Of a stretch of DNA of 64,000 nucleotides, positions 32,960 to 43,349 are shown in pieces. Source of the DNA: Symbiotaphrina buchneri (taxonomy: Eukaryota > Ascomycota > Symbiotaphrinales > Symbiotaphrinaceae). The notes below the pieces were generated by a model. It was not told the DNA's origin, did no database searches, and saw nothing but the letters and a program-made list of their open reading frames with translations. The stretch's first letter is position 1. Each line of letters starts with the position of its first letter. The translations under genes and the position numbers were made by a program. Where the stretch lies: the NCBI GenBank assembly GCA_001599915.1, contig BCIG01000012.1:186001-250000 (forward strand), given 5' to 3'.

Positions 32960-35506
32960 CTACATGATATGCTCCTCATTGAGACCGCCGCTGTCACCCA
33001 GATAAAATTTCTGCTGCTCCATCCTCTGTACGAGCTCGTATACTCTGTGCCCTAACTGCTCGAGGTCCATCTCTGGCGAGGCACTGGAACCTCTCGATCC
33101 CGCTTTGGCTTCAGCCTTAGCTGGCGTGGCTGTGTGTGAAAGTGAAGATTCAAATGCCATATTCAGTTCGGCCGTTCGCCCTCTCATGTTGCCACGTTCG
33201 ATGCTTGTATAACGGAGGGGCCAGCCGTCAAGATTGAAGCTCATCTCATCCCTGAACTCTAAGCCCATGAACAAGTATTCAAGACGAGTCGGCAAATTCT
33301 CCGATTCGCCTTCAACGCTTACTCCTGGGGGTTTGGTGACCGCCCATGCAGGCACGTGGACTTTCAGTGACGATGGAGTCCGCAAGCGCCCTGCACTGCT
33401 GGGGTCAAGGTCACTGTTCTCAAGGAAAGCTGCCAGGTAAGGATCAAGATCAGCACGCTGCATTTCGGCATATGCCTTCCGACTAATCCGGATATCCGCG
33501 AGCTTGTCGGGAAGTAGAATGTCTTGATGATGCTGATTCACGATGAATCTCGCTTTCCGCAAGACCGGAGCTGACTGTTCTGGGAATTTGTAGGGCTCAA
33601 ACCTGAGCGTGATCTCCAAGGGAGGAAGGTCTTGTGCTTTCAGTCCCCCTGTCGAGGCCCATGGCGATGCTAAAAGATGGATGACAATCTCCTTCCTCCT
33701 TCCCAATGTTGTGGCTCTCCAAGTCGGATCAGGAAGGCTTCCTAATTTTTCAATCTCTGGCTCACACAGCGAGAGACTCCCTAGGAAAGGTATCAGACCG
33801 GGCAAATTACCGGATAGATACCTGTCTGTTTCTAGATTCTTTTGGATCTGCTCTGAGTTCAACAACGAGGCCTGACCATGGGTTTCGTGTAAAATGTTGC
33901 CAAGTAGGGCACGGGACTCTGTATATACGCGATATGCCGGAAGTCTCTGTGAGCTACCCCACTGAGGGCGAGCCCTGCTGCTGTAGGGATCGTCGCAGAG
34001 CTGCACCTGTCCAAGACTCTGTATTGATTGGAGGATAGTCGGGGGAAGAACAGCTGTCCTGCTTTCTGTTGTCGCGGGCTGCTGGTCAAGAGCAGCAAAC
34101 TGAGGGTTCTTTAACCGCGACCACAGGCGCTGGCGAAGACCCCAGGGCATATCGGATGATGTTGGGACAGGACACAGATACTGGCGATCATCCGGTGGAG
34201 GATCAATGACAGTGCTTTGTAGCACGTCACGGTCCAGGTCCAGGGAAGAGAGCAGAAGGCGGATAGCATCTTCAGCGTCGGCGCCTGAAGGTCCCATGAA
34301 ATCCACGAGTATCTAGTGAAAGCTTTAGTCCAGCCATAGGAGTACGGTGATTGAATGTATGTACCTTCTTTTTGTCCTCAGAGGGATATAATCTAGTATT
34401 GGTGAGGCTACTGACATGAGCCAGTAAATCAGGCGGAAAGATCGAGCCATAATCTTCGGTCGACCCTGTCATATGTTTCAACGGGTTCAGGTCAACTTCC
34501 GCTTGGCCAATATCTTTCACACGAGCCTCGACCGCTCTGGCTATCGCGTCACAAGCCTCCCGATCCGCCGTTATTCTTACAAGCAGCCTGTCCCTGGAAA
34601 CCTTGATCTGTGCATTGTGCCTCGCTGAAAGCTGTACGAAGAAAACCCCTTCTATGACTATGTTAGCTAGGGACACCAAGAGTCAAGGTTTATCGTACTC
34701 TTGCCATAGAGCAATTCGCCATCCCTCGGATGCAGAAGTAGCTCCAGCTGTCCTACTTCATTGGCCACGCTGAGATTCCAGACTTGCACCAGTAAATACA
34801 TAATGAGTCCAGCTTTGGTCCTTGGGATGTTTGAAACCTCTCCTGGCAAGGCAAGCCGCTGGGAAAGGGGTTTGACGCCCTGCCTCCATATTGATCTTTG
34901 GACCACGCCCGGCTTTGGCTCTTTAGAGTCTTCCTGTCTACTCTGTAAGGCTTCCAAGCTGCGTGTGATGAACAACTCTAGCTGTGCCACAGTGAAGCTC
35001 ATATCCAGCTCCTTTTCAATGCCCTCGAAGCGTTCACGGGGGAGGATAGCGTCGCGAGGTCGAAGGCCATCGATGGTTTTGATAACCTCCTCTTCGGGCA
35101 GAAGTGCTCTCCCAGTCGTAACGCTGCCCAGTATACTCCAGTATCCTTTTTCTTTGTCCGACAGGTCCTTAGGGCTGCTCGGCGTCTCTTCCTTGCGTCG
35201 TAATGGCCTCGGTGGGGGCTTTTCGCCCAAGAGAATGACATTTGCATCTTCGCCGAGGGTCTTCACACCCAAGTTTGCGGAGCTTTCAGTCCGGCGCCTC
35301 CGCCACCCGCCTTTAGGCCGCGAATACCGGTCTTCATCATACCTAATAGGATCCTTCTCGTTGCGACTGAGAGCAGCGGTCGTGGATATCGATCTTTGGG
35401 CCCGCAGTCGAGGAGCAGACGTAGTCCATGGCAATGTGCCGGAGCATAGCAGACGGGATTGACATCTGAGGCAGATGGAAGACGGAGGACCAAGAGCTCC
35501 GTACAT
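32960..35506 (-). CDS. sls1: Sls1-like mitochondrial inner-membrane regulator
   Basis: Exons 35506-34699, 34657-34365 and 34312-32960 give 817 residues. Start 35506 was chosen because it opens a mitochondrial presequence rich in Arg and Ser (CQSRLLCSGTLPW, RAQRSISTTAALSR); the frame is open further upstream from 35635 with a less plausible leader. The body has KTIDGLRPRDAILPRERFEG, ELLLHPRDGELLYGK and a C-terminal domain with PLEITLRFEPYKFPEQSAPV, matching the fungal SLS family (mitochondrial inner-membrane-bound regulator). In yeast Sls1 helps couple mitochondrial transcription to translation of respiratory subunits. Introns are 41 and 52 bp. The frame is intact over 2.45 kb. Family assignment is good; the detailed role is inherited from yeast. 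Confidence 0.85.
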
Positions 35507-35851
35507 CAGCAATATTTTGAATGAGTGTGAACGTGAGCTGCATTCCGTACTGCTTTTGCGCAGCTCGTTATTTTTCCCGGCAACTGAAGCTCCAAGTTTA
35601 GGCGCGCGGCAAATCTTCGCGCTTGTCAAGATCAAATCGCCTCTAACCCCTAATCCCCTGAGTCTCTTACAACAGCTTGAGCCACCTTACGATACTGGGG
35701 AAGATTACTGACAGACGATTGTTATATTTATTACGCCTTGGTATGTATAATATATACATAGTATCCAACATTGACATCGTACAAGTGTGTTGCGGGCACT
35801 TTCTAAGCCAAACAGCTGAATACCCACATTCTATCCAAGTACCCTAAACGG
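35507..35851. other. short gap upstream of sls1-like gene
   Basis: This holds the promoter of the - strand sls1-like gene and the 3' end of the next - strand gene. An AT-rich TATATTTATTACG stretch lies near 35721. Nothing else is seen. Confidence 0.4.
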
Positions 35852-37218
35852 TTATTGAATAGTCCAACTGCGTAGGTCTTCCCTAATGTCAAACTCCGGA
35901 ACTTCACGTAAACCATTCTTCCTTGGAGCCCTTGAATCCACATCATTGCTGTCTTGTTCATCCTCTATGTCTTCACCAGTCGCGCGTCCATTTACTGTTC
36001 GCGGAGTTGCATGAGCCTTTCTCGAGTTTGGCGCACTCTGTACCCCAATGGTTTCGTAATTTCCCTCACGCTCCTGCTGCCTGCGTCTTCTTCCTCCTCG
36101 ATCACTGGGTGAATAACCACTGTCTGTCGTCTCACCGGATGCCGTACGTTGATGGGAGCTCGGGTTAATAGCTGCATCACGAGCCCAGCCGGTTCCTCCG
36201 GCGAATATGTCCTCCACACATTCGTCGGCAGGCAACTCCCCAGACTGGGCAGCCCACGAAGCAGCTAGCGTTGTACGATACATATCCTGCAGTTCACCTA
36301 GCTCTCTTGACCTGGTCGTCACTGAGGGCATATCTGTTGACCAATTAGGTCCCCGTTCATTTCAGCCTAGTCCAACAACTTACGGCCAATATCATCTTGA
36401 TCAGCTTGTTCCCCAGCGATGATCCCAGCGATACCTCCAAAAACAGGAGCAGTCTTGAGCGGTGGTCTGTCAAAGCGTCAGAGATTGTGACTGAGGAGCA
36501 ACGCACTGTTGTTGTCTCACGCTATATAGTTCTTCTCTCCTTCCAAGTGACGCATAACAATTCCAACCTGTATCGGCTTTAATGACCTCATCGCACCAAA
36601 TCAGAAAGTGCTCATCCTAACCTTGAGAGTGCTGTTGATTTTGCTGTCTTGCAAAAGGTAGCGTCTTGTGACACCTTCTCCATCTGCATCTCTTCGATCT
36701 ACATATTCTGCCAGGTTGAGTTTCAGATGACCGAGTACATTTCGCTCTCCCCTGGCGCCAGAGGAATAAACTTGAAGGATTTCGAATTGAATGGCCAACT
36801 CCTGCAGCATGCGACTCTTGTCGACAGTGAGTCTCACGGGTATGATCTTCTCGTAATCCCAGGCAACTTTATGATCCTTTATGATTGACTTTGGCGTCCG
36901 ACCTCGATGTTCCGCCGAGGTGGACAGTGGCAGATGCCATTTGACGTATGCGGACCCTGTGACCAGAGGAACATTATTGAGATCAATGATCTAGCAGCTG
37001 AACATCAGCTTGTAGGAGCAAGGTTACACTGATGGAGGACCAACCCTAAGGACTAGTTCAAACTTGGGCTATATTGGGTCAGCGATACCACTACATTGAC
37101 TCTGTTCGAATGGTTCATGAACTCACCCGTCGATGCTTGGGCACTTGGAGGACTCGTCAGCACTCGGAAGCAGGCGGATGAGCGGTGATGGGAGAGACCT
37201 ACCGAATGCCGCCTGCAT
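35852..37218 (-). CDS. EEIG1/EHBP1 N-terminal C2-domain protein
   Basis: Seven exons (37218-37203, 37152-37127, 37068-37045, 36990-36622, 36567-36521, 36466-36384 and 36333-35852) give 348 residues. The first three exons are tiny (16, 26 and 24 bp); they were accepted because together they spell the conserved start MQAAFVLQVPKHRRPKFELV in one frame with good splice sites. The NT-C2 domain follows: DLNNVPLVTGSAYVKWHLP, VAWDYEKIIPVRLTVDK, then LQDSKINSTLKVGIVMRHLE and PPLKTAPVFGGIAG (about to residue 190). The C terminus is charged and probably disordered (GRRRRQQERE). NT-C2 domains act in membrane trafficking and cytoskeletal contexts; the fungal role is not defined. It shares a 266-bp divergent promoter with the tad1 gene. 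Confidence 0.85.
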
Positions 37219-37484
37219 CTTTTGTTAGGGAGCTCCAGCATTCATTTGGCGATCATTTGCCCCCAGTATCAGCCTCGCGCAAGTGGTTGATGCGGCATTG
37301 TTGCCAGGGGTTTTGTATCGAAGGAGGAGGAAGCCATAGACAGAACACCGAACAACAACATCCGCCATTCCCGATCCGGCAACTTCCGCCGAAACCGACG
37401 CCAGCGAGCCAGCTTCCACCTGTATTAAGCTTGCAACGCACGCGCTGGCATGCTGATGGTCCAGAAAGTTTTCTAGACCATGTC
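37219..37484. promoter_or_regulatory. compact bidirectional promoter
   Basis: Only 266 bp separate the start codons of the NT-C2 gene (-) and the tad1 gene (+), so the two almost certainly share promoter elements. The frame upstream of the tad1 ATG is open here but has no family similarity. Confidence 0.5.
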
Positions 37485-38915
37485 ATGGGTCAATGGGATG
37501 ATGCGATTGCGGATGCCGTCTTCGCCGGGTTCAATGCTTTGCCGGCCAAGAGCAAACCTCGTCAGCGAGATGCGGTGACCAAGGAATGGGTGCCGTTGAG
37601 CGGCATCGTCTTGTCGCACGGTATGGAGCTTCATGGGCGCGCTCCATTGACAACATCGAAGACTAATACTCCCACAGGCAATAATATAGAATGTGTGGCC
37701 TTAGCGTACGATCTTGTCCCGATTGTCCAATTCAATACGTCCATTGCTTATTCGACGAAAGCACTGGCATGAAGTGCCTTCCACTGTCAAAGATATCCCA
37801 GGCCAATGGCATCGTACTGCATGATCAACACGCTGAGATTCTTGCCCTGCGAGCTTTCAATTACTTTCTTATCCAGGAATGCATCAGTCTCATGTCCTCA
37901 GCCTCAAATCCTTCTCCATACGTAACTCTGAGACATCCCGCCGAGATCTGCGAAGACAGTCCGCAACCGTTCACCCTGGACGATTCCCTTCAGATCCACA
38001 TGTATTGCTCGGAAGCACCATGTGGTGATGCCAGTATGGAACTCATCATGGCGGCGCAAGAAGATGCCACAGCCTGGCCGGACGACTTGCTGCAGAACCA
38101 CGAGGGAAAGTCATCAGCTGAGGTGCAAAGCCTCAAAGGCCGAGGGTATTTTTCGCAGCTGGGCGTGGTCCGTCGCAAGCCTTGTATGTTTCAATTGCAA
38201 TCATGCCCAGAACTTCAGAGTAACACGAATAGCACGTCCCGATGCTCCTTTAGCACTATCCAAATCTTGCTCAGACAAGCTTGCGTTAAAACAAGCCACA
38301 TCCCTTCTTTCATCGCCCGTGTCTCTGCTCATTCATCCGGGAAGAGCATATCTTCATACTCTCATACTTCCATCAACCCAATTTTCTTCGACCGCGTGTG
38401 AGCGTGCCTTCAGCCCCAGAGGCCGCATGCGTCCACTGGCAGGAAAGCGCTGGGAGGGGGGCTATTCATTCCACCCATTCAATATTCGGACTACTACCAG
38501 AGAATTTGAGTTCTCCCGACGCAATATTGCTCCCAATACAAAGTCGGTGCCAAGCAACATCTCCGCTGTATGGAGTGCTGGTGGCAGTCCATTGGGAGAG
38601 ACCCTTATCAATGGAGTATTGCAAGGGCGTAAAATGTTCGATCCTCGCGGTGCGAGTAGACTATCTAAGCTCTGCATTTGGCAACTGGTCGCGCAGGCAA
38701 TTACTATGCTGGGATCGCCTGCCGTTCATAGAACTCTGAACTCACCTGACATTGACTTCTCCGTCTTAAAGGAGACCGTTAATAGCAGGACATACAAAAG
38801 CCTCAAGAGTAGCAAGACTCTCTCGGCTCGAAGGCAGGTCAAGATGCATGTAAGAGAGACTGCTTTGACGAACTGGGTGAGAAACGATGGTGAGGCGTTT
38901 TCGGTATCATCTTAA
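37485..38915 (+). CDS. tad1: tRNA-specific adenosine deaminase (Tad1/ADAT1)
   Basis: Exons 37485-37620, 37678-37705, 37762-38183 and 38233-38915 give 422 residues. Zinc-deaminase motifs are in place: HAE (His78, proton-shuttling Glu80) within HDQHAEILALRAFN, PCGDASMEL (Cys about 142) and SCSDKLALKQ (Cys about 208), the ADAR/ADAT1 arrangement. The enzyme converts adenosine 37 of tRNA-Ala to inosine. The ATG at 37485 was chosen because the protein then starts with the usual short helix before FNALPAKSKPRQRD. The 28-bp second exon was recovered from conservation (NNIECVALATGMKCLP across its borders). The region after about residue 330 is more diverged, ending ALTNWVRNDGEAF. The gene is intact. 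Confidence 0.9.
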
Positions 38916-39290
38916 GAACAGACTACGAGCTGGCTTTATTGAAAACAATTGAAAAACAGCTGATGCCTCTCCGGGAATGACTTGGGTGATCCATTCACTC
39001 TTATTGGAAAAGTGAGCATATTCAGCATATGGTCGATCCGGCATTCAACGTAGCATTGCTAAGTAACGAACTCTCAGTATGCTGCTATGCCATTTGAATC
39101 CTGTGAAAGAGTAGAGAAAATCTCAAGAAGCCGCGTCCTTCGCCATTTGATGCAGCCTCACCCGTCAACTTAAGAGACAGATCCTTCAAACCAGACGCCT
39201 GATTCCAGCCATGCACGCAGAACGCTTGGGAAAGTGAAGTCAAGATGCTAAGCAGTGTGACAAAGTTTCGGATGAAATCGTTCTGAAGCG
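38916..39290. other. convergent gap, tad1 / unknown gene
   Basis: This is presumed 3' untranslated sequence for both convergent genes. No gene is recognised. Confidence 0.4.
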
Positions 39291-40617
39291 TTAGTAGCCT
39301 CCAGCTTGATCATCTCCGTTCTCTTCAGCATCGTCAAAGCGACCCTCTTCGTCCTCTGGAGCGTCATCAAAACGACCCTCTTCATCCTCTTCAGCATCGT
39401 CGAAGCGACCCTCTTCATGCTCGCCAAAGTCATGATGCATATTTCCAGACTCTCCATGGTGGAGAGGCTGCTCAGCGTAGCTCGTAGGACCACTGTTTGG
39501 AAACTCGGCGGTTTCACGACCACGGTCATCCGTTTCGATGGACCTATCGATCGAAATTAGTCACTACACTTTGTCAAGCCGAGCTCGATAGCTTACAGAG
39601 CATCAGTAGCAGAAACAAGATTCCCTTGAGTAGTCTTGTCGAAGCCTCCATTTTGCGACATGACCCCATCAGACGGTCCAGGCCCAGTAGAAGTGATTTG
39701 ACTCTCAACTCCTGCAATCTCGGCTGCGGCCTCTTTTGGAGCTTCAGGCTTCTTCTTCCTCACGTGACTACGCATTAACTTGAGGTCGGCTTGCCCTTGT
39801 ATCCGCCTTCGTTCCATCTCCGCCAGAATCTGCGCGGTCTCAGTAAGAGCAGTGTGAACTTCAGCCCCCTTATCGCGGCGGTCTTGTTCTCTTCGTTGTG
39901 CGAAGTGCCTCTGAATGGCCCCTTCGTTGTAGGCAACGCCCTTGCTCCTCAGATAGGCCTTTTTATCCGGTGCCGGGGTTTTGTACTCTGCTTTTGGTAG
40001 ACCGTCGACACGCCCATTGGGCTCGGTGAGTTTGAGCTCTGGGAACGTGGGGTGAGGGTAGACGCGGCTAGGATCGAGGAGGTTAACGAATCCTTCTTCA
40101 CGCGGCCCGCGGATATGGCGAGGATTGCGAGGATCTTTTTTCCACTCGTTGTAATCCATGCCTTCAGGCATCAACACGTCTTGGTGGTTCGCAGCTTTTG
40201 CTGCTTCGACACGGCTGGCTTCAACCGCGGCCGCTTTGCCCTCCGCAATTCTGTCCATCTTCTCGAGCGCGGTCTTGAGTGTGTTGGTGAGGCTGCCGCT
40301 GTTCTTGAGGCCTGTTTTGGACCTCTTCGCGGTAGATGGAGTCGACAGGTCCAACCACTCTCGGCAGAAGACTGCCTCCCTCTCTTGCTCGGTCAGGTCA
40401 GAATCGTCGATATTGGCGAGTATGAACTCGGCAGAACGTCGGACTAGTGGATAGCAGCCAGGTTAGTAAACAGGACGCGGAGAGATGAGAAGCAAGGACG
40501 ACCGTAGAGACGTGAAATGCAGAAGACGCAACACTCACCTTCTCCGCGCGAAGCGGCCTTGTTGGGGTTATCAGCTGCGTACGGCTGATTTGGGAGTAAT
40601 GGTGTGTTCGATTGATT
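39291..40617 (-). CDS. conserved-looking unknown protein, 5' end unresolved
   Basis: Exons ...-40539, 40443-39597 and 39543-39291 join in frame to more than 380 residues. Visible parts: PYAADNPNKAASRGEVRRSA and EFILANIDDSDLTEQEREAV near the N terminus; a Ser/Thr/Lys segment; YNEWKKDPRNPRHIRGPREE; then GRVDGLPKAEYKTPAPDKKA; a long helical, charged stretch; and an acidic C-terminal tail with three 11-residue EEGRFDDA units. No family is recognised. No ATG precedes the first exon in its frame before a TGA just upstream of 40617, so the true start lies in another exon or is missing. One possibility is a mini-exon near 40911 spliced to 40585 (donor GTAAGC, acceptor AATCAG), but this is weak. The AT-rich block begins just upstream. 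Confidence 0.65.
39306..39420 (-). repeat. 33-bp coding repeats, acidic tail
   Basis: Three consecutive 33-bp units encode EEGRFDDAEED, EEGRFDDAPED and EEGRFDDAEEN at the C terminus of the unknown protein. The period is a multiple of three, so copy-number change would keep the frame. Confidence 0.75.
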
Positions 40618-40732
40618 GATTGATTGATTATCTCATAAACGGAACCAGCTGCCGAAGGCAGCTATGCCGTGGCCACCCACTATCTACTTATTTCTAACTA
40701 AATACGTGGCCAATTTGACCAATTTCGCCGCG

Positions 40733-40880
40733 GCTCCGGGTAAACCGGCGGGAAAGGTAGGAGAGGTGACTCAGCCGCGATTAGGTAAGCTCCGGGCAAA
40801 CGCCCGGGAAAATCAGCAGTCATACGTAATCACCGGGTAAAAGCCTGGGAATTTCGCGCTCCGGGTAAACGTCCAGGAAC
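40733..40880. repeat. four copies of a palindromic CCGGGTAAACG motif
   Basis: Copies start at about 40733, 40789, 40832 and 40859: CTCCGGGTAAACCGGCGGGAA, CTCCGGGCAAACGCCCGGGA, ACCGGGTAAAAGCCTGGGAA and CTCCGGGTAAACGTCCAGGA. Each is an imperfect palindrome (CCGGG...CCCGG). They sit between the 5' end of the unknown gene and the AT-rich block, in sequence of normal GC content. Confidence 0.65.
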
Positions 40881-42420
40881 GTTAGCACTTCGCTTTATCG
40901 CCATCAAGCTTACCATTACTGCCATCATTATCACCTCTACCTGTCCTCTACCTGTCTGCCCTTCCCTGTATCGTTTATAGCCATGTTGTTTCTTTGTTAT
41001 ATAATAATTTAGTAATTTGTATAGCCTATCAAATGTTGATTCTATACTGTTGTCCTTAAACATCTATTTAACTTGTAATTATGTTATAATAAAAATTCTA
41101 TATAGAAGTAAATATAAGTCTTTTACTCTTTGATATCAAGGTGCTATAGTATAGCCTTGAATTATCTTAAGACTTGGTTTTTGTTTATAAAGATAGCTGT
41201 TTTTCCTGTTTGTACTAGGTTAGTAAATATTTTATAAATATTTATTGATTTTAAATACTTAAATACCTTTTTTTATAAGCTTATCAGCTAAGAACACTAG
41301 AGTAAAATATAAATAACTGTTTATCTTATTCTATAATTATACTTGTTATTATCTACAGCTTTAATATTATGTAAATAAGTTTTAAACCTTATTTTCCTTG
41401 TTTATAACTGTATTAGGATAAAGTTAAAAGCCTAGGAAAGCTTGATATAAAGCTAAAGAACCTTTTTTGTTAATATCTATATTATCTGATATAGAAAGTA
41501 ACTATATTTTACCCTATACCAGGATTTGGTTTATTTTTATACTAACTGTTTTCTTATTACTATACAGCATATAAAGGTTTATATATACCAGTTTTAAACC
41601 AATATAACTGGTTTTACCTTTTAGGAAAACAGGCCAAGTACCTGTTTAACCTGTATAATCTTTTTTCAACATGATGTTCTTGTATACAGGTTAAACTTGG
41701 CTGTAGCTTTGATTGTTTGATCTATCTATTTGTTCTTATTATATCCTTTATATATTAAGATCTATTTAATGTAAAACAGTGTTTTTAGTTCTATATAAAG
41801 CTTATTAATAGCTTTTATTAAATATAAGACTATCTATTGGCTAAAGACTTAAACTAGATTTTATAAGGTCTTGATTATTCCTTGGTTATTAGAGTAGATT
41901 ATAACTGTTTAAAACTTATAATACTAGTATTATTTAAGGTTAAATCTAATCTTTTAAATAGCATATTAAACTTCTATTAACAAAGTATATAGCTTTATTA
42001 ATAGGATAGTTATAACAATCTTCTATTCAATATATATCTATTGTATACCTTCTGTTTTAAGATAAACAGCTATAGCCTTAATATAACTATTAAGTATATT
42101 CTTGTTTGTATAAATTTAAAGAACATCTTTTAAGCTTAGTTATTGTATTTTTATTATATAGGCTTTGCTAGTCTTTTTTTGTTATCAGCTATTATAATCT
42201 ATAATAAACATCAATCTAGAGGTATAGTATATAAGAGAATTAACTTAATACAAGTATCTATTGTTTTAAGCCTTTTCTTTATCTATGTTGTTATCTGTTC
42301 TAAAAGTAAACAAGAATAAAGACAAGATATCCTTTATTAACTAGGAACAAGAGATAGGATAGTCTGTTGTTGTTTACCTTTGATTTTTATAATCATTGTT
42401 ATAAAATCCTAATTAGTATT

Positions 42421-42793
42421 GTGGTGGGGAAGAAGGTGCAGAAGGTGCAGAAGGTGCAGAAGGTGCAGAAGGTGATTTGCGCTTTTGCACCGGTGTCACG
42501 TGATGTGGTCCAAGCTCCAGCGGAGCGGAACGGAACAACGTTTCTCCGGTGTTCTGCGCTCCAGGGGATAAAAGCTCTTTTTTTGATAGTAAGAGGAGCA
42601 CGTTGGATAGTGAATTCAAGACCTGTTTTGCTGGTGTTTGTTTCTTGTTTTGGATAGGTGATTTCTCTATGTGGTAGCCTGTGCAGAGGCTTTATTCCCT
42701 TTGTTTTATCACGGTGTTTCCCATAGCACGTCTCCCTACCTATTCTCCTACCCGATTCGGTGGCTATCCACCTACCCCCAACTACCCCAGCAC
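42421..42793. mobile_element. small GC-normal insertion with target duplication
   Basis: This 373-bp island is flanked by identical AGTATT at 42415-42420 and 42794-42799. Its ends are inverted: GTGGTGGGGAAGAAGG on the left against GTGCTGGGGTAGTTGG read inward from the right. Counting one more base at each end, it begins TG and ends CA like a solo LTR, with a 4-bp duplication. A GAAGGTGCA unit is repeated four times at 42432-42467, and a CACGTG lies at about 42498. It is either a MITE or a solo LTR. It shows no RIP-like decay although it sits inside heavily decayed sequence, so it inserted later. Confidence 0.65.
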
Positions 42794-43349
42794 AGTATTT
42801 AATCAGATATATATATTACTAATTAACTTTTCCAGCTGTTATTTAACCAATAATATATATAGCTTAACCTTTAATACCATTTTGATTATCATAGAAAAGA
42901 CCTTGGTAATAACCTTAAATACCTGTTTTTACAGGTGTTTAAAGGTCTTGAGAATAAATGTTGTATCTTTGTATTTAGGTACAATGTACTATATAGAATA
43001 ACAATATAAAAAAATAATAAGATGATAACAAGATAGATTTAACAGAGTTATAACAAGGTAAAGTCTTATGTGAACTTTTTTAAACTTGACAATATGTTAA
43101 TCTATCTAGATACCTTTTTTGTAAGGTATTTTATATATTTCTTTGTTTTTAGATTACTTTAGAACCAGAATCCTAGAACTCTAATATGTTCTTAGGTTAG
43201 CATAACTTTACTATCTGGTAACTAGAACAGTTTCCTGTAGCTATAAAGGTTCTTCTTTATATTAATAATTTATACCTGTTATAAACCTTGTTAGAAATGA
43301 ATAAGGTTGTACTTTTTTGGTATAAAGACCAATATATACCTTTTAGCTT

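Noticed and set aside
36520-36570. Apparent frameshift in the NT-C2 gene near 36535
   Set aside because: It came from misreading the complement; the exon 36567-36521 reads correctly as VGIVMRHLEGEKNYIA with proper phases.
37185-37484. N-terminal extension of Tad1 from an upstream ATG
   Set aside because: It would overlap the first exon of the divergent NT-C2 gene and adds 100 residues without family similarity; the ATG at 37485 gives the normal length.
42681-43001. 106-codon open frame overlapping the small insertion
   Set aside because: It crosses the boundary between the GC-normal insert and AT-rich sequence and has no recognisable features.
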